Of a DNA stretch of 10,422 bases, positions 7,053-10,422 are shown in pieces. The position numbers were made by a program, and so were the translations under genes. The stretch comes from Campylobacterales bacterium. Its GTDB lineage: Bacteria > Campylobacterota > Campylobacteria > Campylobacterales > Arcobacteraceae. Within the stretch, counting starts at the first letter, position 1. Every line of letters begins with the position of its first letter. The notes under the pieces were generated by a model. It saw only the letters and a list, made by a program, of their open reading frames with translations, made no database searches and was not told the origin of the DNA. The DNA lies in contig JAIELU010000217.1 of assembly GCA_019752775.1 (NCBI GenBank), positions 1-10,422 on the forward strand, given 5' to 3'.

Positions 7053-7901
7053 TTGAATAAACTTACCTTTTCTAGTTTAATAATATGTGTGTACTCTTAT
7101 GCAGCAGTTAATGACATAATTCCGAGTGATTTTGAACCCCCATTACCAAATTCGACAGTTATTAGTTTAAATTATTTAACAAAAGAACTACATACTAATA
7201 ATTTATCAAATAATCAATACATAAAACAAAATACATATGCCTTACGTTACTGCTATGGATTTGATATAGATGGTAAAATTTTATCTTTGGCAGTTGCTGT
7301 TCCTTATAGTAACTTAAAAACACATGGAGATACTCTCTCTTCTTTTATTGGAGAGAAATCTTCAGGACTTAGTGATAGTATTTTTTCTTCAACTTATTGG
7401 TTTATTAATGATAGAAAGAATAAAGAATTTTTAGCTTTAACAATGACTCTCTCTACTCCAAATGGGAAATATGAAGAATCACAACTTTTAAATGCAGGTG
7501 AAGATAGGTATAAAACAACCTTTAATATTGGTTATATAACAAAGATATCTGAAAATTTTATATTTGAAATTTCTCCTGAAATTGCATTTTATGGAAATAA
7601 TAAAACTGAAAATGATAAAATTGAACAAAAAAATAGTTATGCAATAAACTCAAATTTAAGGTATAAACCTAATAAAAAATACGAACTATTTAGTGGGTTC
7701 CAACATAATTTGCAAAGTGAAACTATAAAAAATAATATTGAGCAAAATAATGATTATTTTTACCAAAAATATAGTTTAGGAGGAGCATATTATACTGATA
7801 AATTTCATCAGATTATGATTAGGTTTGCACAAGAATCAGATAAAGAATATGGTTTTAAAACAGAAAAAGAGATGTTGTTAAGATACAGATTGTGGTTTTA
7901 A
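7053..7901 (+). CDS. Outer-membrane beta-barrel protein, 'MetA-pathway of phenol degradation' type putative transporter
   Basis: 282 residues. It starts at TTG: AGGA (7044-7047) is 5 nt upstream, an in-frame TAA at 7038-7040 excludes longer starts, and the first residues make a short signal peptide (MNKLTFSSLIICVYSYA, cleaved before AVND). After a proline-rich segment (27-33) come alternating strands. SSGLSDSIFSSTYWF (103-117), TLSTPNGKY (132-140) and a following N-x-G…FNIGY stretch fit the family's 'GlsD…y.f' and 'ptG.y' pattern. The chain ends RYRLWF, with the aromatic last residue typical of barrels inserted by the BAM machinery. Proteins of this family are thought to be outer-membrane channels, and the phenol link is a family name, not evidence of substrate here. 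It is divergent from the large autotransporter. Function is otherwise unknown. Confidence 0.75.
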   Translation: MNKLTFSSLIICVYSYAAVNDIIPSDFEPPLPNSTVISLNYLTKELHTNNLSNNQYIKQNTYALRYCYGFDIDGKILSLAVAVPYSNLKTHGDTLSSFIGEKSSGLSDSIFSSTYWFINDRKNKEFLALTMTLSTPNGKYEESQLLNAGEDRYKTTFNIGYITKISENFIFEISPEIAFYGNNKTENDKIEQKNSYAINSNLRYKPNKKYELFSGFQHNLQSETIKNNIEQNNDYFYQKYSLGGAYYTDKFHQIMIRFAQESDKEYGFKTEKEMLLRYRLWF

Positions 7902-7918
7902 GTCTGAAATAAGACCAA

Positions 7919-7936
7919 TTAAATGAGCCCATTTAA
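7919..7936 (+). other. Small hairpin just after the outer-membrane barrel gene
   Basis: TTAAATG AGCC CATTTAA forms a perfect 7-bp stem with a 4-nt loop 17 nt after the stop codon. It lacks a following T-run, so it is at best a weak transcript end or stability element. Confidence 0.3.
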
Positions 7937-7996
7937 GACCATTATAAATTATTGGAGTGAATAAAATAAGAGTACAACAGTAAAAGTCAATTTAAT

Positions 7997-8063
7997 TTAA
8001 GTATTATTATACTGAGACTCTTTTGATGTTCTTGAGCCTGCTTTTTCATATTTTGCCCAAGTT
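7997..8063 (-). pseudogene. Probable out-of-frame C-terminus of the small gene at 8064-8300
   Basis: Downstream of the stop at 8064-8066, the minus strand carries a coding-like stretch in another frame: FYPRTWAKYEKAGSRTSKES, then QYNNT and a TAA at 7997-7999. Removing one A from the run of five A near the end of the upstream gene joins them as …VMLKTK-FYPRTWAKYEK…, giving a 100-residue protein. The codons (AAA, GAA, AGA, ACA, AAT, GCA) are those of neighbouring genes. Either the gene is frameshifted, the sequence has an indel error in the A-run, or the likeness is chance. Confidence 0.45.
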
Positions 8064-8300
8064 CTAGGATAAAATTTTTGTTTTTAGCATAACAGTATAT
8101 TGAGGAATAATATCATTTCCATTATAATTGTAAGCTTCTTTGTTAGTAATATAGTTTTCTACCTCTTCAAAATCACGCCAAAGCTTTGGATCATCTTTGT
8201 CAAAATTCTCATAAACATTTCCATATGTTATTGAAGTATTATTAATATAAGCTTTAGCATTGTGAATTAAGTATTCTGCAATTTTACATTTATCTGCCAT
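8064..8300 (-). CDS. Small hypothetical protein, probably frameshifted near its C-terminus
   Basis: 78 residues, not recognised. The ATG at 8298-8300 has a clear AAAGGA site 5 nt upstream, so initiation looks real. The protein is acidic/aromatic, probably cytoplasmic, with an N-terminal helix (MADKCKIAEYLIHNAKAYI) and a tyrosine/asparagine-rich middle (YGNVYENFDKDDPKLWRDF); no signal peptide or membrane segment. The ending LKTKILS looks unnatural: a coding-like stretch follows in another frame at 7997-8063, and a single extra A in a five-A run would explain the break. It stands alone among decayed DNA, with a strong hairpin 34 nt upstream of its start and an OLD-family defence gene further upstream on the same strand. 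No function can be assigned. Confidence 0.6.
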   Translation of the reverse strand: MADKCKIAEYLIHNAKAYINNTSITYGNVYENFDKDDPKLWRDFEEVENYITNKEAYNYNGNDIIPQYTVMLKTKILS

Positions 8301-8317
8301 TATATTCCTTTTCTATA

Positions 8318-8388
8318 GATTAACGTTTATCTTGAGAAATATGAAGCCACGCTTTAGCTTCATATTTCTCTCCAATGATTTGTTATAT
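8318..8388 (-). other. 14-bp hairpin framed by TAAC/GTTA; loosely attC-like
   Basis: A perfect inverted repeat, GAGAAATATGAAGC (8334-8347) and GCTTCATATTTCTC (8357-8370), has a 9-nt loop. On the minus strand it is flanked by ATATAAC and CGTTAATC, which loosely recall the RYYYAAC and GTTRRRY boxes of an integron attC site (one mismatch each), at 71 bp overall. The central spacers (9-11 nt) are longer than usual, and no second site or integrase is seen. There is no T-run, so it is not a terminator. The hairpin itself is certain; the attC reading is weak, and a leader hairpin or REP-like element is as likely. Confidence 0.35.
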
Positions 8389-8412
8389 ATTTTGAGGTTA
8401 ATTAAAACTGTG

Positions 8413-8418
8413 ATTATA
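8413..8418 (-). promoter_or_regulatory. Possible -10 box (TATAAT) for the small gene at 8064-8300
   Basis: A perfect TATAAT on the minus strand would give a leader of about 105 nt containing the 14-bp hairpin at 8334-8370. No convincing -35 is present, and other TATAAT-like runs occur nearby (8440-8465), so the choice is uncertain. Confidence 0.3.
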
Positions 8419-8521
8419 GAATCCATGTAACTTCTTACCTTTTATATTATACATTATATATAAAACACCATAAAAATCAATAAATACCATGCACAAAAAG
8501 TGTCGTATATCAAAATGCCTG

Positions 8522-8546
8522 AAAACACCTTAAATAAGGTATTTTT
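8522..8546. terminator. Weak hairpin terminator candidate in the 8301-8742 gap
   Basis: AAAACACCTT and AAGGTATTTT pair with one mismatch around an AAAT loop, with T-runs on the plus side and TGTTTTC on the minus side. It could end transcripts of the OLD-family gene about 200 nt upstream, or be a relic of a lost gene. The rest of the 8301-8742 gap is AT-rich, with no convincing intact gene beyond the items listed here. Confidence 0.4.
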
Positions 8547-8667
8547 GTAGATGTTACTATAAAAAATATTGGAAATTGAAATGCTTCTTAAATAAATCTT
8601 AAGTTTATGATATGCTTTTTATATATGTTTAATGTGAACAGAAAATTGTTACAAAGATGAGTTATAA

Positions 8668-8741
8668 AACAAGTTCAACAACCTGTATGTTGAGGAAGAA
8701 GCTGTTCAAAATTTTATGTCCTATTTAGTGTAGCCAGACCA
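8668..8741 (+). mobile_element. Remnant of an insertion-sequence end, IS3-like (one terminal repeat plus transposase tail)
   Basis: Bases 8717-8741 run TGTCC…TAGCCAGACCA. Read from the minus side they begin TGGTCTGGCTACAC and end GGACA, the style of IS3-family terminal repeats (5'-TG…GGACA). On the plus strand 21 codons in one frame (8668-8733: NKFNNLYVEEEAVQNFMSYLV) end at a TAG inside this repeat, as IS3-type transposase genes often do. No matching second repeat or other transposase sequence is visible in the window, so only one end survives. It stops 1 nt short of the stop codon of the next gene. The family assignment is from pattern memory. Confidence 0.35.
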
Positions 8742-8742
8742 G

Positions 8743-10299
8743 TTATAGGCTATTCCATGAATTGATACAATTATAAAGTTTTTTAATCTGTTCTTCTAAG
8801 TCATCTTTATTCCTAAGAATTTTTTCTTCTTTACTATAATCCATCGCTATTCGAACTTTATTTTTGTTCTCTTTTAAAGTTAGTTTTTGATTATTATCTT
8901 TATTAAAATTATTAAGAATTAATTTATTAGGTAAATATGATTCAATAGTATATTGTTTAGTAACCCAGTAATTATCTTTTAAAGATAAAGAATTTAATTC
9001 ATCAATAATTCTAAGCTTTGTTTCTCCATAAACTCCACTTTTTTCATATCTATTTAATGTAGTATCATATTTTAATTCATTATCGTTATCTATTACTATA
9101 AAAATATTTCTATTTATTTTTAACATATTAATAAATTCTTTTTCTTCATTTGAAGTAAAATGACTTAAAATACTTCCTCCATACATAGAAAAACTATAAT
9201 GAATATTTTCTATAAATAGTTTTTTTTCACTTTTCTTACACCAAAGTTCAAGCCATTTTTTTATATAAATTCTATCAGAAGGTCCTTCTATCCAAATAAT
9301 TCCATTAGATTGGTTCATATCACTTGCTTTTACTCCTAAACTATTTAATAAAGAATTTTGTTTATATATCAAATTTATTGTATTAGTTTTTGTTTCGAAT
9401 ATTGATACCTCTTTATCTTCAATTGTATTAATAAAAATAGAAGAATGTGTAGCAATAAAAAATTGTGCCTTTTTAAGTGAAAATATTTTTTCAAGAAGAA
9501 CTTTTTGAAGTTTTGGATGAAGGTTAGTTTCAGGTTCTTCCAGTAAATAAATAGTGTTTATTTTTATTTCTTTTATAATAGAAAAAAAATAAATTAAAGA
9601 TTTCCATCCAGAAGGAATATAATCAAACTTAATATTATTACATTGAAAAAGATCATCATTTAACATAATTGAATATTTATTTTCTTCTTTATTATATGAG
9701 ACTACATTTTTTGATGCTAGCAATGCCTCTGCCATTGAATATTCTTCTCTTTTAGTACCTGAATTTAAAATACCTTCAAAATTATCAATTAGTTCATTAA
9801 ATGACTTTACAATAGTTTCAGGAGTCAATTCCTCAAAGTTTTTTTCATTAATATAAACTATATTTAGGGATAAGTTTTTTTGTATAAAATTAGTTATTTC
9901 ATTTTTATGTGTATCTTCTAAATCATTTTTTTTGTCAAATAGAAGTACTATATTATCTTTTAGAAACTCTTGTTGATTACTATTTACTTCAAAATACTTA
10001 ATTACAACTTTATACTTATCTGTATCTGTTCCAGTATTTAAATCGTTGTAAAATCTAATATATAAACATGAATCATCTTCAAAATAGATTTTGATATAAG
10101 AATAGTCCTTGGTTGGGATTAAGTTTTCACGAACTAAATCAACTAACTTTTCAGGAGAACTTAGTCCATGAAGAGAATCAATTAAAGTAGATTTCCCTGA
10201 ACCATTTTGCCCAATAAAAATATTAAGTCTTGACATATTTAATTGCTCAGTTTCTGAAATCCTTCTAATTGATTTTAACTCTATACTTTTTATTAACAT
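8743..10299 (-). CDS. OLD-family ATP-dependent nuclease (ABC ATPase + TOPRIM), likely phage defence
   Basis: 518 residues; the ATG at 10297-10299 has AAGGA 5 nt upstream. The ATPase part (about 1-300) shows Walker A GQNGSGKST (30-38), a signature-like PSGWKSL (229-235), Walker B YLLEEPETNLHP (251-262) and the switch ATHSS (283-287). The TOPRIM part (about 330-460) has WIEGPSD (336-342, catalytic E338), VIDNDNE (402-408, D404/D406) and IESYLP (452-457), matching the acidic metal-binding residues of OLD nucleases, so the active site looks intact. Members such as P2 OLD and GajA of Gabija cut DNA in phage-infected cells. No UvrD-like helicase (GajB) follows, and the next gene is tiny, so this is a solitary OLD or has a partner beyond 10422. 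The C-terminus is 1 nt from an IS remnant but ends naturally (CINSWNSL). Confidence 0.88.
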   Translation of the reverse strand: MLIKSIELKSIRRISETEQLNMSRLNIFIGQNGSGKSTLIDSLHGLSSPEKLVDLVRENLIPTKDYSYIKIYFEDDSCLYIRFYNDLNTGTDTDKYKVVIKYFEVNSNQQEFLKDNIVLLFDKKNDLEDTHKNEITNFIQKNLSLNIVYINEKNFEELTPETIVKSFNELIDNFEGILNSGTKREEYSMAEALLASKNVVSYNKEENKYSIMLNDDLFQCNNIKFDYIPSGWKSLIYFFSIIKEIKINTIYLLEEPETNLHPKLQKVLLEKIFSLKKAQFFIATHSSIFINTIEDKEVSIFETKTNTINLIYKQNSLLNSLGVKASDMNQSNGIIWIEGPSDRIYIKKWLELWCKKSEKKLFIENIHYSFSMYGGSILSHFTSNEEKEFINMLKINRNIFIVIDNDNELKYDTTLNRYEKSGVYGETKLRIIDELNSLSLKDNYWVTKQYTIESYLPNKLILNNFNKDNNQKLTLKENKNKVRIAMDYSKEEKILRNKDDLEEQIKKLYNCINSWNSL

Positions 10300-10364
10300 A
10301 CTATTCCTTTTTGGTTATTGTAATAAGTATAAATAAAATATTAAATATATTACTCAATTCGAAT

Positions 10365-10383
10365 ATTATACTTTTGCAAAAGT
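10365..10383 (-). promoter_or_regulatory. Promoter of the OLD-family gene with abutting 14-bp palindrome
   Basis: On the minus strand TATAAT (10365-10370) lies 66 nt before the ATG. It is overlapped by one base by the perfect palindrome ACTTTTGCAAAAGT (10370-10383), which sits where a repressor would block polymerase. The -35 is weak (ATGAAA at about 17 nt). The remaining bases to 10422 are AT-rich with no start of an upstream gene visible. Confidence 0.5.
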
Positions 10384-10422
10384 TAATTTCATATAATAAA
10401 TTCCAAGCAATAATAAATTTAT

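Noticed and set aside
8301..8742. CRISPR array or tRNA in the gap
   Set aside because: No spaced direct repeats and no cloverleaf or CCA-type ends were found on either strand.
8743..10299. Complete Gabija system
   Set aside because: A GajB helicase would normally follow the OLD gene; here only a decayed gap and a tiny gene follow.

Overview
The window is very AT-rich and has compact, closely spaced genes. It combines a SapC-family gene, large autotransporters and Campylobacterota-style promoters (a good -10 box preceded by T-tracts, with no clear -35). This suggests a member of the Campylobacterota, most plausibly the Arcobacter group; the assignment is inference from gene content and style, because no rRNA or core marker is present. 

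Bases 1-6917 are a surface-protein block read on the minus strand. In transcription order it contains a complete 1562-residue autotransporter (2229-6917), a perfect hairpin terminator (2168-2200), then a tight operon of a SapC-family protein (1379-2074), a secreted parvulin-like protein lacking the usual catalytic histidines (651-1376) and an unrecognised 76-residue protein (412-642). Next comes the first 87 codons of a second autotransporter (1-262), cut by the window edge. Both autotransporters share an unusual extended signal sequence (MNSFRI-x-D-xx-FRILKGGKIGL). The two autotransporters and sapC also share a promoter layout: two RRAY+T-tract units 11 bp apart, then a -10-like hexamer exactly 15 nt after the start of the second unit, about 30 nt before the start codon. 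I infer one co-regulated surface-coat module in which the SapC and parvulin-like proteins help make, deliver or fold the two autotransporters.

A divergent gene (7053-7901, plus strand, TTG start) encodes a secreted beta-barrel of the 'MetA-pathway of phenol degradation' type and shares the intergenic region with the large autotransporter. 

Bases 7902-8742 look like accessory, partly decayed DNA. They hold a small unrecognised minus-strand gene (8064-8300) whose natural C-terminus appears to lie one frame away, a strong 14-bp hairpin framed by TAAC/GTTA just upstream of it (only loosely like an integron attC site), a weak terminator, and what looks like one terminal inverted repeat and the last codons of an IS3-like transposase, ending 1 base from the next gene. 

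Bases 8743-10299 (minus strand) encode a 518-residue OLD-family protein (ABC-type ATPase plus TOPRIM nuclease), a class found in phage defence. No helicase or reverse-transcriptase partner is visible downstream; the upstream side is cut at 10422. Its -10 box abuts a perfect 14-bp palindrome that could be an operator.
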